From NCBI GenBank assembly GCA_947259185.1, contig CAMYKT010000002.1, forward strand, positions 31,902 through 95,901: a stretch of DNA of 64,000 bases, in the 5' to 3' direction. Below are positions 10,162-20,442 of the stretch, piece after piece. The notes beneath the pieces were generated by a model. That model was not told the origin of the DNA and did no database searches. It saw only the letters and a list, made by a program, of their open reading frames with translations. The stretch is from an uncultured Methanobacteriaceae archaeon. Its GTDB lineage: Archaea; Methanobacteriota; Methanobacteria; Methanobacteriales; Methanobacteriaceae. Numbering within the stretch: position 1 is the first letter of the stretch; each line of letters starts with the position of its first letter. The position numbers were made by a program, and so were the translations under genes.

Positions 10162-10460
10162 ATAATAAATCTCCCCAATATTATAAAACTTAATATTTTA
10201 TTTACATTAGTCCTATTTAATACACTTAGTAATATTCACACCAAGAAGGTTAATATTTATTAGGTGAGGGACTTTCGAAATGATTATTAAATAATAAAAA
10301 TATAAGATATTTATATAAAATGAAGTTTCTGGGTACTTAAAAAAAGAAAAAGGAACTGATAATCCAGATAAATTAGATGGTGGTCTTTTTTTAAAAAAAG
10401 TTAGTATTAATTGCCAGACCCCATCTAAAAAACTGATTTATATTTATTAAAGGTGTTTAT
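10162..10460. promoter_or_regulatory. Promoter and structured leader of the PUA-arfB operon
   Basis: A TATA-like sequence near 10310-10318 on the plus strand predicts a transcript start at ~10340 and a leader of ~120 bases. Within the leader, TTAGATGG-T-GGTCT (10373-10386) pairs with AGACCCCATCTAA (10416-10428): 13 base pairs with one bulged T. The loop itself contains T7/A7. The hairpin ends 20 bases before the AGGTG ribosome binding site. Confidence 0.5.
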
Positions 10461-10934
10461 TTGAAAGTTAAAAAAAGATATTATCTCCAGAAGAAAAAAT
10501 TAAAAGGTATAAAAAAGGAATTAGGTGATTATTCTGTCTTAATTCCATCTAAAGCTAAAGTAGAGCTTTTAGAAACAGAAGAATGTCCAGTTATCCTGGT
10601 GGATGGCCAGCCCCTGGTTATGATGCTGGATGATCATCCCTTCCCTACCCTAAAAGGGGCCCTAACCATGGATTTGGATTTTAATTACGTGGTGGTGGAT
10701 ATGGGGGCAGTGAAATTCATGGCCAATGGTGCAGATGTCATGAGTCCTGGTGTGGTGGATGCTGATCCCGATATAAAAGAAGGGGACACCGTGGTTATTG
10801 TGGATGAAACCCATAAAAAACCGCTGGCCATAGGCAGTAGTATAATAACCGGAAAAGAGATGGTAGAAAACACTAAAGGAAAAGCAGTAAAAACCATCCA
10901 TTTTATTGGGGATAAAATATGGGAATTGGAATAA
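10461..10934 (+). CDS. PUA-domain RNA-binding protein (DUF1947, MCT-1/Tma20-like)
   Basis: 157 residues: an N-terminal domain (DUF1947-like, ~1-70) and a C-terminal PUA domain (~75-150: [27 protein letters not shown], then GDTVVIVDE). Eukaryotic relatives MCT-1/Tma20 recycle ribosomes and aid translation reinitiation; an RNA or ribosome role is inferred. It starts at TTG 10461, with AGGTG 5 nt upstream. arfB follows after 17 bases, so the two form an operon. Confidence 0.88.
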   Translation: MKVKKRYYLQKKKLKGIKKELGDYSVLIPSKAKVELLETEECPVILVDGQPLVMMLDDHPFPTLKGALTMDLDFNYVVVDMGAVKFMANGADVMSPGVVDADPDIKEGDTVVIVDETHKKPLAIGSSIITGKEMVENTKGKAVKTIHFIGDKIWELE

Positions 10935-10951
10935 TAAAGGTTGTATGAAAA

Positions 10952-11659
10952 ATGGTGAAACTACGCTGGGAAGCAGGTAATGTTCTATCACCCCAGGTGC
11001 ATCAAATCGGAATTTTAGCACTGGGTTCCCATCTGGAAAACCATGGCCCCGCCCTACCCATTGATACTGATGCTAAAATCGCCTCCTACATTGCCCTGGA
11101 GGCATCGCTATTAACCGGTGCTAAATTTTTAGGTGTTTTATATGCTGCTGCTGAATTCCCCTATATACCCCATGGAATCCATATAGAGGCAAAAGAACTG
11201 GTAAATCAAAGATTGAAGCCCACTTTAAAATCCGCGAAAAAGTGCCTCAACTTAAAGCAGGTGGTCCTGGTTAATGGGCATGGAGGTAATGTCCCTATTT
11301 GCGACTTTATAGAGGAACTAGAAGAAGAATTAGATCTGGAAATAGTTTTTAACAACCGTATGGTTGAAATAGAAGGCCCTCATGCTGGTTCGGGAGAACT
11401 ATCTGTTGGTACTATTTTAGGAATAACCAGTACCTCAAAATTAAAGGATAGCTTTAATCTGGATGATTACCCGGAAGTGGGAATGTGTGGTTTTAAAAAA
11501 GCCAGACAAGAAGATGAAGGAATAGATGAAGGGGCCCGGGAAGTGGAAAAGGAAGGAATCTACGTGGACCCTATATTAGGCCAATCCCTGCTGGATAAAG
11601 CTATAAAAGATATAATAAAAGATGTTAAAAAACTTTTAGAAGAAGAAGAGGGTATGTAA
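10952..11659 (+). CDS. arfB: FAPy deformylase of riboflavin/F420 synthesis
   Basis: 235-residue creatininase-superfamily amidohydrolase. Archaeal ArfB removes formate from 2-amino-5-formylamino-6-ribosylaminopyrimidinone 5'-phosphate, the product of the archaeal GTP cyclohydrolase III/ArfA route, on the way to riboflavin and the F420 deazaflavin. Metal-binding motifs visible: [16 protein letters not shown] (Glu, His and Asp ligands), [10 protein letters not shown], and [12 protein letters not shown]. Length fits MJ0116-type proteins. ATG GTG start directly downstream of the PUA gene. Confidence 0.88.
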   Translation: MVKLRWEAGNVLSPQVHQIGILALGSHLENHGPALPIDTDAKIASYIALEASLLTGAKFLGVLYAAAEFPYIPHGIHIEAKELVNQRLKPTLKSAKKCLNLKQVVLVNGHGGNVPICDFIEELEEELDLEIVFNNRMVEIEGPHAGSGELSVGTILGITSTSKLKDSFNLDDYPEVGMCGFKKARQEDEGIDEGAREVEKEGIYVDPILGQSLLDKAIKDIIKDVKKLLEEEEGM

Positions 11660-11727
11660 TAAGAAATAATATACTTTAATAAAAGTAAGCTCTTTTTTAA
11701 TTAAGGAATAAACTCGATTATAATAAT

Positions 11728-11800
11728 AATGGTAGGAGGTGATAAGATTTGGACACCTTTAAAACCTTCTACCATTAAGAGGAGGTTAAACCCCCCCTCT
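11728..11800 (+). other. Structured element with a 9-codon ORF between convergent genes
   Basis: Downstream of arfB. AATGGTAGGAGG (11728-11739) pairs with CCTTCTACCATT (11765-11776), 12 pairs with one G-U. A second hairpin, AGAGGAGG with CCCCCTCT (11778-11785 / 11793-11800), follows. AGGAGGTGAT is a near-perfect anti-16S match placed 5 nt before TTG 11749, which opens a 9-codon frame ending TAA at 11778; the 3' end of the frame would mask the ribosome binding site. It could be a two-hairpin terminator for the convergent arfB and MATE genes, or a small regulated transcript. No other gene lies between 11660 and 11971. Confidence 0.35.
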
Positions 11801-11971
11801 ATAATAGTCATTTATTTTCTACTTTTATAAATGATTGGTTTTTAGAAATTATGTTACTTAAATCCTGATTTTTATTTAAGAAAAAAAGGAAATTTTTGTA
11901 TCCTTACTTTTTTAAATTCGCCTTTTTTAAAGGGATACCAGATCACAGTAAAATCAAAATACCCCTTTAAA

Positions 11972-13372
11972 TTATATATTAGAAGATCTGGTTCTTTTTA
12001 ATGCCTTAATATACCTTCTAGTCCATAAATGAGTGATACTACTCCCTACCAGGTTACCAATCACTATACCCCACCATACACCAGAGGGTCCCCAACCCCA
12101 AACTATGGCCAGTAAATATGCTATAATGATTATGCAGACCAGTTCCCGGAATAAAGTCATAACAAGAGAGGTTATTCCCTTTCCAATGGCCTGGAAGATG
12201 GAAGATGACATGATACCCAGGGGTAGCAATAGATAGAAGAAACACATTACCTGGAGGAATAGGGCTATGGTAGGTGCCAGATAGGATGTTTCGGGAGAGT
12301 AAGCAAATATCCGGGCCATGTAAGGGGCAAATATGTAGGTTATCACTCCCAGTAAGAGGGCCACTTTAATACTGAGCTTAACTGAATACAGGTGGGATAT
12401 GGAAAGTTTATCAAACATTCGGGCGCCGTAAGCTGCACCGGCAACGGTAATAAGAGCGGTTCCTATACCTGCTGACGGGATGATGGCCACCATAACCACC
12501 CTCCATCCGGCAGTGTAAATAGCCACCGCATCAGTTCCCCCAGTTATAACCAGAATTCCATTAAGTATACCCATTAAAAGGGCAATTACCAGGGTTTCAG
12601 CACTGGCAGGTAACCCCACCAGCAGAATATTTTTAAGGACTTTTTTACTGGGTTGGAAGTCCCGCCTGGAAAAAGATACATAGGTATCTCTTTTTAAAAG
12701 AAGCCAGTAGATAATAACAGCAGACACCAGGGCAGATGATATCACCGTGGCCCATGCTGCACCGGCAATGCCCCAACCCGCCCAGTAAATGAGTATGGGA
12801 TCCAGGACCATGTTGATTATAGCTGAAGCAGCCATGGCATACATGGCCCTTTTAACATCACCTTCTGCCCGCAGGATTCCCGAGGATACTCCGGTAAATA
12901 TTAGGAAGATGGTACCGGCAAAGATTATTTGACCGTAGTCCACTGCCAGGGATAATGATTCCCCTGCCCCCAGGGCCAGTAAAATATCAGGGAGAAATAA
13001 AAGTAAAGGAATGGTTAAGGCCAGCGATACACCCACTGAGATTAATATAGAGTGTATGGCTGCATTATCTGCACCTTTTTTATTTTTAGACCCGATATAT
13101 CGGGCTATTGATGAAGATGCCCCTGCTCCCAAACCATTACTTAGACCTATCAGAATCATGAAAACCGGGCTGATGAATCCCAAAGCTGCCAGAGCATTTG
13201 AACCTAAACCAGCAACCCATATACTGTCCACCAGGTTGTAAACCATCATCAAAACCATAGCAATGATCATTGGCCCGGATAATTTACGAATGGCTTTTTC
13301 AGGATCTCCTGTAATAAGAGATACTCTTTTTTTTGCCCCCTCTTTAGGGGATGAGTTGGAATCAGAATGCAT
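11972..13372 (-). CDS. MATE family multidrug efflux transporter
   Basis: 466 residues, twelve predicted membrane helices in two homologous halves. The N-terminal half begins [31 protein letters not shown], characteristic of NorM/DinF-like MATE proteins that exchange drugs or cations for Na+ or H+. Substrate not predictable. It lies 43 bases downstream of a MarR regulator in the same operon, the classical arrangement for an inducible efflux pump. Ribosome binding site GGGGCTGA. Confidence 0.93.
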   Translation of the reverse strand: MHSDSNSSPKEGAKKRVSLITGDPEKAIRKLSGPMIIAMVLMMVYNLVDSIWVAGLGSNALAALGFISPVFMILIGLSNGLGAGASSSIARYIGSKNKKGADNAAIHSILISVGVSLALTIPLLLFLPDILLALGAGESLSLAVDYGQIIFAGTIFLIFTGVSSGILRAEGDVKRAMYAMAASAIINMVLDPILIYWAGWGIAGAAWATVISSALVSAVIIYWLLLKRDTYVSFSRRDFQPSKKVLKNILLVGLPASAETLVIALLMGILNGILVITGGTDAVAIYTAGWRVVMVAIIPSAGIGTALITVAGAAYGARMFDKLSISHLYSVKLSIKVALLLGVITYIFAPYMARIFAYSPETSYLAPTIALFLQVMCFFYLLLPLGIMSSSIFQAIGKGITSLVMTLFRELVCIIIIAYLLAIVWGWGPSGVWWGIVIGNLVGSSITHLWTRRYIKALKRTRSSNI

Positions 13373-13415
13373 TAAGTTCAGCCCCTTTTATTACAAATAT
13401 ATTCATAATCATGAT

Positions 13416-13883
13416 TTATTCACCCCGGGTAATTTCAAGGCTTTTAATTGCAAGTTTTCTTAAGGTTCCTTTTAACAATTCCTTTTCCTGGGAGGAAAGC
13501 CCGGATAATATATTTTCTTCCCATTGCTGGTCAATATTACATATTTCCGGTAAGAGTCTTTTGCCATTTTCACTTAAAAAAAGGAGGTATCTGCGGCGGT
13601 TTTCCGGGTCAACCTGGCGATAAATCAGTTCATGGTCTTCCAGTTTTTTTATGGCCCGGGCTACCGTCCCCTTATCAATGTGGAAATGGTGGGATAAATC
13701 ATCCTGGGAAACCCCTTCTTTATGGGATATCTGCATTAGGAATGGGAATTGGCCGGCAGTCAGATCCAGCGATTTAATTTTTTCATTAAGATAAACAAAG
13801 TGAGTACGATGGATGATAGATAAAAAGAACCCCAATGGTAGGTCTTCTTTATCACTTTGCAGTAATTTTTTTGTATTTTCCAT
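13416..13883 (-). CDS. MarR family transcriptional regulator
   Basis: 155-residue winged-helix protein: helix-turn-helix GVSQDDLSHHFHIDKGTVARAIKKLEDHELI followed by the wing DPENRRRYLLFLSENGKRLL, where the D-x-R-x-R pattern is the MarR signature. It probably represses itself and the MATE gene until a phenolic or drug ligand binds. A candidate operator sits at the promoter (14096-14128). Confidence 0.93.
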   Translation of the reverse strand: MENTKKLLQSDKEDLPLGFFLSIIHRTHFVYLNEKIKSLDLTAGQFPFLMQISHKEGVSQDDLSHHFHIDKGTVARAIKKLEDHELIYRQVDPENRRRYLLFLSENGKRLLPEICNIDQQWEENILSGLSSQEKELLKGTLRKLAIKSLEITRGE

Positions 13884-13923
13884 TATTAGAAGTCCTTTTA
13901 ATTTAATTTTAAAAAATGAAAAT

Positions 13924-14020
13924 TTTAGACCCTGAAAACTGTTAAAAGAAGCCTCATTAAAAAATCTATTTAATATTAGACCTTGAAACAGTTAAAAGAT
14001 GCATTAAAAAGTTTATTTAA
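13924..14020. repeat. Imperfect tandem repeat in the MarR leader
   Basis: Two copies of a ~47-bp unit, 13924-13973 and 13975-14020, share blocks such as GTTAAAAGA, CATTAAAAA and TATTTAA. The second copy lacks 3-4 bases. On the minus strand it lies in the ~180-base leader between the predicted transcript start and the MarR start codon. Confidence 0.6.
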
Positions 14021-14090
14021 ATCAATCAGGATTAAAATTATTCTGATCACTTTTTTAGATTTTATAGAATACAGTAGAGAGAATCACCTA

Positions 14091-14128
14091 TATAAATGTT
14101 GTCAATGCAACTATTGTCTTAACAACAT
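14091..14128 (-). promoter_or_regulatory. TATA box and inverted-repeat operator of the MarR-MATE operon
   Basis: On the minus strand an ATTTATATA box (14089-14097) is flanked on its upstream side by a perfect inverted repeat, ATGTTGT / ACAACAT (14096-14102 and 14122-14128). The symmetric TTGTCTTAACAA (14114-14125) nests inside. A repressor here would block TBP/TFB access. Binding by the adjacent MarR protein is inferred. Confidence 0.55.
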
Positions 14129-14181
14129 AATTTTTAATTGAAAAAAAGTAATCTTACCCCCAATGTTTGCATTAAATATTA

Positions 14182-16689
14182 TTAACCTTTTTCTATGGCT
14201 TTTATAAATCGGGAGCATTCTTTAGCCTTTTTATGATTATGAGTAGCATTGGCAATTCTTTTAACTGCATCCAGCATCCGTACCACCCTATCCAGCCAGG
14301 AGAATATATCCCCAGGATAGGCCTGTATCTGGTACCGGTTTAGCAACCTCCGGCTGATGTCCAGGGGATCATAGCCATTCAATCGGCTTTTTATGATTTT
14401 AGACGAAAGTTCCCTCTGCAAACAGTCACAAAATGGTCTTTCCTTACACTCACAGGACATGAAATCAATTTGAATATTTAATACAGTCTCCTGCAGCCCG
14501 GGATCCAGTTTAACCAGGTTTTCGCCAGAAGAAATAATATCCAGGGTGGAATCAGCCAGAAGCCTAGTGGAGAAATTGGCTTTCACTGCCTGAGAAAGCT
14601 GCCGATGGAGCCGGCTGGATAAGTAGGCACTCTCAAATGGTTCCAGATAAAGAGCAATGTCCAGTGGTCCTTTTTTTGATTTTCTTTTCAGGTTTTTCTG
14701 GATATAGTAAGCATCCTCTGAATTAAGAAAAGAAACAGAAACCGCCCTTCCATAACGGGTGGGTTTAATACTACCATGATCCACCTTAATCCAGCCATAA
14801 GATTCCATGGTAAGGAGGGCCTGATCTATGTCCGTAGATAGAGGCATTCCCTGGTAAAATTTGGAAATATCCGATGTATTTTTCAGGGCATAGGAGGAAA
14901 TATCCGCCAGGATTTGTTCCAGGGTATCTTCCGGGTAATAATACACCTGGACTGAGTCCACGTCACTTTCCAGTAATTCCACTGCCTTTAGTTCTTCGCT
15001 CTCCTCATCAAAGGTCAGCCCTATCTCTCCTAAAAGGTATACTCGGCCCCGGTCATGGTAGGAAGGTCTGCCCGCACGTCCCAGCATCTGGGAAAATTCA
15101 TTGGGAGTGATCCATTTATTACCCATAAGCAGAGTTTCAAAGATTACCTGGGAGGCAGGAAAATCCACCCCTGCTGCTAAGGCCGCGGTGGTAACCACGG
15201 TGGATATTTCCTGGCGGCTGAATGATTTTTCAATCCTTTCCTTTTGAGCATAAGATAAACCAGCATGATAAGCCGCGGCAGTAACCCGGTGCCGGGTTAA
15301 GTAATTGGCTATGAGGTGGGTTTTTCGCCGGGAGTTGGTGAAGATGATGGTCTGGCCATGGAATCCTTTTTTGGATTTTTCTTTAAATTCCTGGCGGGAG
15401 ATCCGGGTCATTAATAGCTTTTTTTCCTCTTCAGTCCTGGTGAAAATAAGGTGCCTTTCCAGTGGTACCGGACGACGGTCATATTCTACCAGCTTCATTT
15501 TAAATTGCCCTGCAATTTGTAAGGGATTTTTAACAGTAGCCGAAAGTCCAATGACCTGTATTCCTGGAAAAATAGTATTAAGGCGTTTAATAAGGCCGTT
15601 TAGTCGAGGACCCCGTTCTTCATCATCCAGGGTGTGTATTTCATCAATCACCACCACCCCCAGATCCTGCAGGAGGTGGGATTTACCAGAGCGGAGCATG
15701 AAGTCCACCCCTTCGTAGGTTCCCACTATGATATCTGCCTCTTTTATATCATCATCAGGGAGTTTTATTTCTTCCCGTGCTTTAATCCGACTCATACCCA
15801 CCTTTATAGATGTCTTAAGGCCTAATGGAGAGTATCTCTTTTTAAAATCCCGATATTTCTGATTGGCCAGGGCCACCAGAGGGGTTAAAAAAATGAATTT
15901 CTTACCATTTAAAGCAGCAGGTATGCCGGCCAGTTCCCCGATAAGGGTTTTACCACTGGCGGTGGCAGATACCACCAGCATGCTTTCCCCCTGCAGTAGT
16001 CCGTTTTCTAAGGCCAGGTACTGTACCGGTAATAGTTTAGAACTACCCTGCTTTTTTAGAGCTCTTTTGAATTTTTCAGGGAGTTTTAAGGAATTAATAT
16101 CTACTTCGGGTATGTTTTTATCCCGGATAGAGGTGATTTTATCAAAAAGAGTGAGTTCTTTATTTTTTAGAGGGTCGAAACTGGGGTCCATTACCTGAAG
16201 TACCTTATCCAGGTTCCCGGTTTTATCCAGTAATCTTTTAAAGTTATTGAAGGTTTTTTTATTAATGCCCCGGTATTTCAATTCCCTTTTTATTTCTTCT
16301 TCAGCACACATACGACAGATCTTTTGCTGGTGATGATCAAATGAAGATTTAGAGGTTATTATAGTTATATTTCCATCCATAGTACAGTGCTGGCAAATCT
16401 GAGTCCTTCGGTACTTTATATTTAAAGAATCCAGGAATTCTTCTGTTTCTTCATCTTTTCCAATTAAAAAAACCGCCTGTTTTCTTAATAATTTTATAGC
16501 CTCCTGAGGCGGAAGGACGGTTTCTTTGTCATTTTTTACCATAAAACGGTGGATTTTACTACCGCTGGGGGTTTTTCTAAATTTGATATATCCATAAAAT
16601 TCTGGTTTCCGCCGGGAATTAAGGGCACCCTTAGGACTTCCAATAGGAAACATTTCCAGAATTTTCTTTTTCTTTTTTAGAATTATCAT
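14182..16689 (-). CDS. Ski2-like DEAD/DEAH-box helicase with N-terminal zinc finger
   Basis: 835 residues. The N-terminal ~150 include a zinc-finger-like pair CQHC...CRMC. The helicase core (~215-570) shows ATASGKT (Walker A), DEIHTL (motif II), GLSATVKNP (III) and QMLGRAGRPSYHDRG (VI), grouping it with superfamily 2 Ski2/Hel308-type proteins. The C-terminal part has a second Cys cluster (CECKERPFCDC) and a helical domain, as in the archaeal DUF5814 helicases. A DNA-repair or RNA-processing role is likely but unproven. Single gene, longer than Hel308. Confidence 0.88.
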   Translation of the reverse strand: MIILKKKKKILEMFPIGSPKGALNSRRKPEFYGYIKFRKTPSGSKIHRFMVKNDKETVLPPQEAIKLLRKQAVFLIGKDEETEEFLDSLNIKYRRTQICQHCTMDGNITIITSKSSFDHHQQKICRMCAEEEIKRELKYRGINKKTFNNFKRLLDKTGNLDKVLQVMDPSFDPLKNKELTLFDKITSIRDKNIPEVDINSLKLPEKFKRALKKQGSSKLLPVQYLALENGLLQGESMLVVSATASGKTLIGELAGIPAALNGKKFIFLTPLVALANQKYRDFKKRYSPLGLKTSIKVGMSRIKAREEIKLPDDDIKEADIIVGTYEGVDFMLRSGKSHLLQDLGVVVIDEIHTLDDEERGPRLNGLIKRLNTIFPGIQVIGLSATVKNPLQIAGQFKMKLVEYDRRPVPLERHLIFTRTEEEKKLLMTRISRQEFKEKSKKGFHGQTIIFTNSRRKTHLIANYLTRHRVTAAAYHAGLSYAQKERIEKSFSRQEISTVVTTAALAAGVDFPASQVIFETLLMGNKWITPNEFSQMLGRAGRPSYHDRGRVYLLGEIGLTFDEESEELKAVELLESDVDSVQVYYYPEDTLEQILADISSYALKNTSDISKFYQGMPLSTDIDQALLTMESYGWIKVDHGSIKPTRYGRAVSVSFLNSEDAYYIQKNLKRKSKKGPLDIALYLEPFESAYLSSRLHRQLSQAVKANFSTRLLADSTLDIISSGENLVKLDPGLQETVLNIQIDFMSCECKERPFCDCLQRELSSKIIKSRLNGYDPLDISRRLLNRYQIQAYPGDIFSWLDRVVRMLDAVKRIANATHNHKKAKECSRFIKAIEKG

Positions 16690-16712
16690 TTATTATCCTG
16701 TAATGGTCTTTA

Positions 16713-18374
16713 TCAGGCCAGGTCTTCTTGTTCTGCTTTTTTTTGTTTTAAAAGTTCTAGGGAGAGTTCTTTTAGTTTGAATTTTTGTACCTTTCCACTG
16801 GCAGTTAAGGGGAATTCCTCCACCATGAAAACATGCTTGGGGACCTTATAACGTGCAATTTTGGATATAGCATAGTCCCTTACATCTTCCTCTTTTAAAT
16901 CAACATTTTCTTCTTTTATGATGAAGGCCCCTACCAGTTCCCCGTATTTATGATCAGGTATGCCCACCACCTGCACATCCTTAACACCCTGCATGGTATG
17001 CAGGAACTCTTCGATTTCCCGGGGATAAATATTTTCACCCCCCCGTATAATCATGTCCTTAATACGGCCCACAATAGAATAATAACCATCTTCATCCATT
17101 ACTGCTAAATCCCCACTGTGCAACCACCCTTCAGAATCAATGGTTTCCCGGGTCATATCCTGCATTTTATAGTACCCTTCCATAACATTGTACCCCCGGC
17201 AGCAGATTTCTCCAGGTTCACCCACTCCCCGGGTTTGGCCTGTTTCCGGGTCCACAATTTTAACATCAATATGGGGCATTTTAGTCCCTACCGTATTCAC
17301 TTTCTTTTCTATAGGGTCATCCACACTGGTCTGGGTGAATACCGGGGAAGCTTCCGTTAAACCATAGGCAATGGTTACCTCTTTCATATTCATATCTTCC
17401 ATCACCCTCTTCATGGCCTCAATGGGACAGGTGGATCCTGCCATGATACCGGTGCGGAGGGAAGATAAATCAAACATACTAAACATAGGGTGGGTGAACT
17501 CGGCAATGAACATGGTGGGAACGCCATATACGGCGGTACATTTTTCTTTTTGAATGGCCGCCAATACCAGCAGGGGATCAAATAACTCCACCATTATAAG
17601 GGTTCCTCCATGGGTTAAAATCGCCAGAACTCCCAGTACTATACCAAAACAGTGAAATAATGGTACTGGTAAACATAACCTATCAGAACCGGTGAATTTT
17701 TGTCTTTCCCCAATATAGTAACCATTGTTCAGGATATTACGGTGGGTGAGCATTACCCCTTTGGGAAAACCCGTGGTGCCGGAGGTGTACTGCATATTAA
17801 TTACATCTTTATTGGAAAGAGATTTTTTAGCCTGAACTAAAGCCTCATCTGAGGCGTGTTTTCCTAAAAGTAATAATTCCGGAGTGTTATACATCCCCCG
17901 ATGTTTTTCCGGGCCAATGTAAATCACACTCTTCAGGTGCGGGAATTCTTTACTCTTCAAATTACCCCGGCTATGAGTTTTAAGTTCCTCCACCAGGCTG
18001 TAAACAGTTTCCACATAATCCACATCCCGGAAGCCATCTATGATGGCCAGTGCTTTCATATCAGATTGTTTCATTACATAGGCCAGTTCATGGCTTTTAT
18101 AGGCCGTGTTAACTGTTACCAGCACCACACCTATTTTAGCCGTGGCAAACATGAAGGTGAGCCAGTCCGGAACATTTTTAGCCCATATACCCACATGGTC
18201 TCCTTTTTTCAGGCCGATAGACAGCAGACCCTTGGCCAGCATATCCACCCTTTGATTGAATTCAAGATATGTGAATCGTAAATCCCGATCAGGGTAAACC
18301 ATGAATTCCCGGTCTGGATGTTTTTCTACTTCTTTTTCAAAAAATTCCCCTATGGTATCCTCAGTAAAGACCAT
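16713..18374 (-). CDS. AMP-forming acyl-CoA synthetase
   Basis: 553 residues of the ANL superfamily: activates a carboxylic acid to acyl-AMP and then acyl-CoA. Motifs: A3 [21 protein letters not shown]5 YGLTEASP, A7 [22 protein letters not shown]8 [18 protein letters not shown], and the catalytic Lys in [12 protein letters not shown]. Closest in style to medium/long-chain fatty acyl-CoA ligases. Clustered with a thioesterase and a cupin regulator, it may handle salvage of exogenous acids such as branched-chain or aryl acids; substrate uncertain. Ribosome binding site AGGTGA. Confidence 0.93.
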   Translation of the reverse strand: MVFTEDTIGEFFEKEVEKHPDREFMVYPDRDLRFTYLEFNQRVDMLAKGLLSIGLKKGDHVGIWAKNVPDWLTFMFATAKIGVVLVTVNTAYKSHELAYVMKQSDMKALAIIDGFRDVDYVETVYSLVEELKTHSRGNLKSKEFPHLKSVIYIGPEKHRGMYNTPELLLLGKHASDEALVQAKKSLSNKDVINMQYTSGTTGFPKGVMLTHRNILNNGYYIGERQKFTGSDRLCLPVPLFHCFGIVLGVLAILTHGGTLIMVELFDPLLVLAAIQKEKCTAVYGVPTMFIAEFTHPMFSMFDLSSLRTGIMAGSTCPIEAMKRVMEDMNMKEVTIAYGLTEASPVFTQTSVDDPIEKKVNTVGTKMPHIDVKIVDPETGQTRGVGEPGEICCRGYNVMEGYYKMQDMTRETIDSEGWLHSGDLAVMDEDGYYSIVGRIKDMIIRGGENIYPREIEEFLHTMQGVKDVQVVGIPDHKYGELVGAFIIKEENVDLKEEDVRDYAISKIARYKVPKHVFMVEEFPLTASGKVQKFKLKELSLELLKQKKAEQEDLA

Positions 18375-18492
18375 GTATTCACCTGATAAGTTTTATTAAA
18401 TTTAGTATTTTCAAAAATATAAGTATATTAGTTTAGTATTTCCTGTAATAATTTTAATTTTTATTATTTCCTCTAATACAAAAAGTTGGTCC

Positions 18493-18909
18493 CTATTTAG
18501 CCTCTTGTGGTTCTTCAATTAGATGTTTTTCCAGTTCCTGACGGATACTTCCCGGAATTATGCGGCTGGTATTTTCAATAAAGTCAAAGTGTACAATAAC
18601 TGCTTTACCGGTGGCCTTTAATTCATTATTCTGCCAGGCCTCATGTCCAATAGTAAAGGAGGAGTTTCCAATATGTGAAATGAAGCTTCTTATTTCCACA
18701 TCATCCCCATAGTACATCTGTCCTATAAAATCAAATTCAGTCCGAACCAGGATCAATTTCCATTTTTCATAGCTCAAATCCAGATCAGGAGTAAACATCC
18801 GGAATATAGGATTTCGCCCTTTTTCAAACCATACTGCTAGCACAGTATTATTAACGTGTTTTAAACCATCTATATCCCCAAAACGTGGAGTAACCATTAT
18901 TTTAAACAT
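18493..18909 (-). CDS. Acyl-CoA thioesterase, 4HBT/YbgC-like
   Basis: 138-residue hotdog-fold protein. The N-terminal FGDIDGLKHVNNTVLAVWFEKG is the 4HBT active-site region with the catalytic Asp. It hydrolyses acyl-CoA esters and pairs logically with the acyl-CoA synthetase 118 bases downstream. Substrate unknown. Confidence 0.88.
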   Translation of the reverse strand: MFKIMVTPRFGDIDGLKHVNNTVLAVWFEKGRNPIFRMFTPDLDLSYEKWKLILVRTEFDFIGQMYYGDDVEIRSFISHIGNSSFTIGHEAWQNNELKATGKAVIVHFDFIENTSRIIPGSIRQELEKHLIEEPQEAK

Positions 18910-18964
18910 GATATCATCTTAACTAAAATTTTAATATTTTTTGGAATTGAATCCCGGAAATTAA

Positions 18965-19543
18965 TTAAAATGGGGTATACACTACTGCCAGTATACGGGC
19001 TTTATTTTCTCCCAGAGCATGTAAATGATGAGGCACTACTGAATCATAATATATGCTGTCCCCTTCCTTTATCTGATATTTTTCCTGCCCATATAGCAGC
19101 TCGATGTTACCATTCAAAACATATAAAAATTCTTCACCTTCGTGGGAGGATAATTTATAGCTATCCTCCTGGTGGATATCCACATCCACCAAAAATGGTT
19201 CCATGTGCCTGTCACTTTTAGGCGATGCCAGGGAGTAGCATTCAAGAGTGGACTCTTTATTGTGACCTTCTTCCCCAGAGAAGTATATAACCTGATGACT
19301 TTTACCTTTTTCAACCACGACTGGTCCTTTTTGAGGTACATCGTCCATGAATGTTCCTAAACGTACTCCCAGGGCCCGGGCAATTTTTATTAAAGGGGTA
19401 AGTGAAGTTACAATCTCCCCATTTTCTATACTTTCTATTAAGTCCGGGGTATTCCCACTGGCCCGGGCCAGTTCTTCCATGCTCATTTCTCTTTCCTGTC
19501 TTAGATTGCGAATTTTTGCTCCGATAATATTCTTTTCAGTCAC
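18965..19543 (-). CDS. XRE-family regulator with C-terminal cupin domain
   Basis: 192 residues: an N-terminal helix-turn-helix ([23 protein letters not shown], ~5-60) and a cupin sensor domain (~110-190: [35 protein letters not shown]). Such proteins sense a small metabolite and control neighbouring metabolic genes. Start GTG 19543 with AGGTGA upstream. It is first in an apparent operon with the thioesterase (55-base gap) and the acyl-CoA synthetase, so it probably senses an acyl compound. Confidence 0.93.
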   Translation of the reverse strand: MTEKNIIGAKIRNLRQEREMSMEELARASGNTPDLIESIENGEIVTSLTPLIKIARALGVRLGTFMDDVPQKGPVVVEKGKSHQVIYFSGEEGHNKESTLECYSLASPKSDRHMEPFLVDVDIHQEDSYKLSSHEGEEFLYVLNGNIELLYGQEKYQIKEGDSIYYDSVVPHHLHALGENKARILAVVYTPF

Positions 19544-19624
19544 CGAATCACCTGAATCATTTCATGGAATAAATATCTATTAATCCAGAAGCTTTAATAG
19601 TAGTTGTTTGTGTTTAGTTCCATA

Positions 19625-19701
19625 TAAATTAGTTTTAGTTGTAAAAGCAGAAAAAAACTTACTAAAATAAATTAGTTTTAAAGAGCAGAAACCAGGCAAA
19701 A
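19625..19701. repeat. Two imperfect copies of a ~35-bp unit upstream of the cupin regulator
   Basis: TAAATTAGTTTTA followed by GCAGAAA occurs twice, starting near 19626 and 19669. It lies in the promoter region of the XRE-cupin gene and may be a repeated operator (inference). Confidence 0.35.
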
Positions 19702-19816
19702 ACTATTTTTCAAGATTAATAAGCAGTTAGTGTTCATTTATCTATTAATATTATGCTAAAAAGATAATTTAGTTAAATTTTAGGAATGTTTTCTTACAGA
19801 TTTATTAAAACTAACA

Positions 19817-20107
19817 CTATTCATTACGATTACGGGAATTAGAATCAAAATTACTTTGGTTGGTGGTGTTATTGGTGGTTTGATTAGTGGTGTTATTGGT
19901 TATGGTAATAACTCTCTCTCGCAGGAGTACCGGCTCAAAATCCGGGTCTCCGATAATACTTATTTGGCCATCATCTGCTGCCAGGGTGGTGGGGAGTTCT
20001 AGGGATATACTGTCAGATACCACCAGACTTAAGGAGGATCCGCAGCCATAAGCAAAAAGGGCCAGCAGAATAACAGCAAATAACTTACCTGATTTTTTTG
20101 GATTCAA
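19817..20107 (-). CDS. Small exported, probably lipid-anchored protein with Asn/Thr repeat tail
   Basis: 96 residues. The N-terminus has two Lys, a hydrophobic stretch and then AYGCGSS, which looks like a lipobox-type Cys. The C-terminus carries a low-complexity NTTNQTTNNTTNQ segment with several NxT N-glycosylation sequons. The mature part is otherwise featureless. Start TTG 20107 with GAGG 8 nt upstream. No family recognised; a cell-envelope location is inferred. Confidence 0.6.
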   Translation of the reverse strand: MNPKKSGKLFAVILLALFAYGCGSSLSLVVSDSISLELPTTLAADDGQISIIGDPDFEPVLLRERVITITNNTTNQTTNNTTNQSNFDSNSRNRNE

Positions 20108-20442
20108 ATTAGCAGCCTCATAAACTTAAAATATTTTATGGATATTTATAGTGTGAATTGCAGCAGTATATTAATCTATCTAAGTTCATCTAAGCCCCCT
20201 CTAACCTGCCAATGATAACCTCCCCCAAATATAACCAGTTTAATTGATGTAATATGAGGATTCAAAGCCGGTTTTATAATCCCAAAAATATGGATACCAG
20301 TACAATTAAAAAACTACTATCCCTTTGAGAATGATTTTTTAAATAACCAGGGGGGTTATTGTATAATTGTCCCTATTAATCCCGGTTTTTTTAATCCATA
20401 CCCATCATTATTACAGTTACTATTACACAAGATCCTTATTTA
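20108..20442. other. Intergenic region with a short hairpin
   Basis: No gene seen. AATAACC / GGTTATT (20342-20348 and 20354-20360) forms a perfect 7-bp hairpin with a 5-base loop, possibly the terminator of the upstream membrane protein on the minus strand. Confidence 0.4.
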
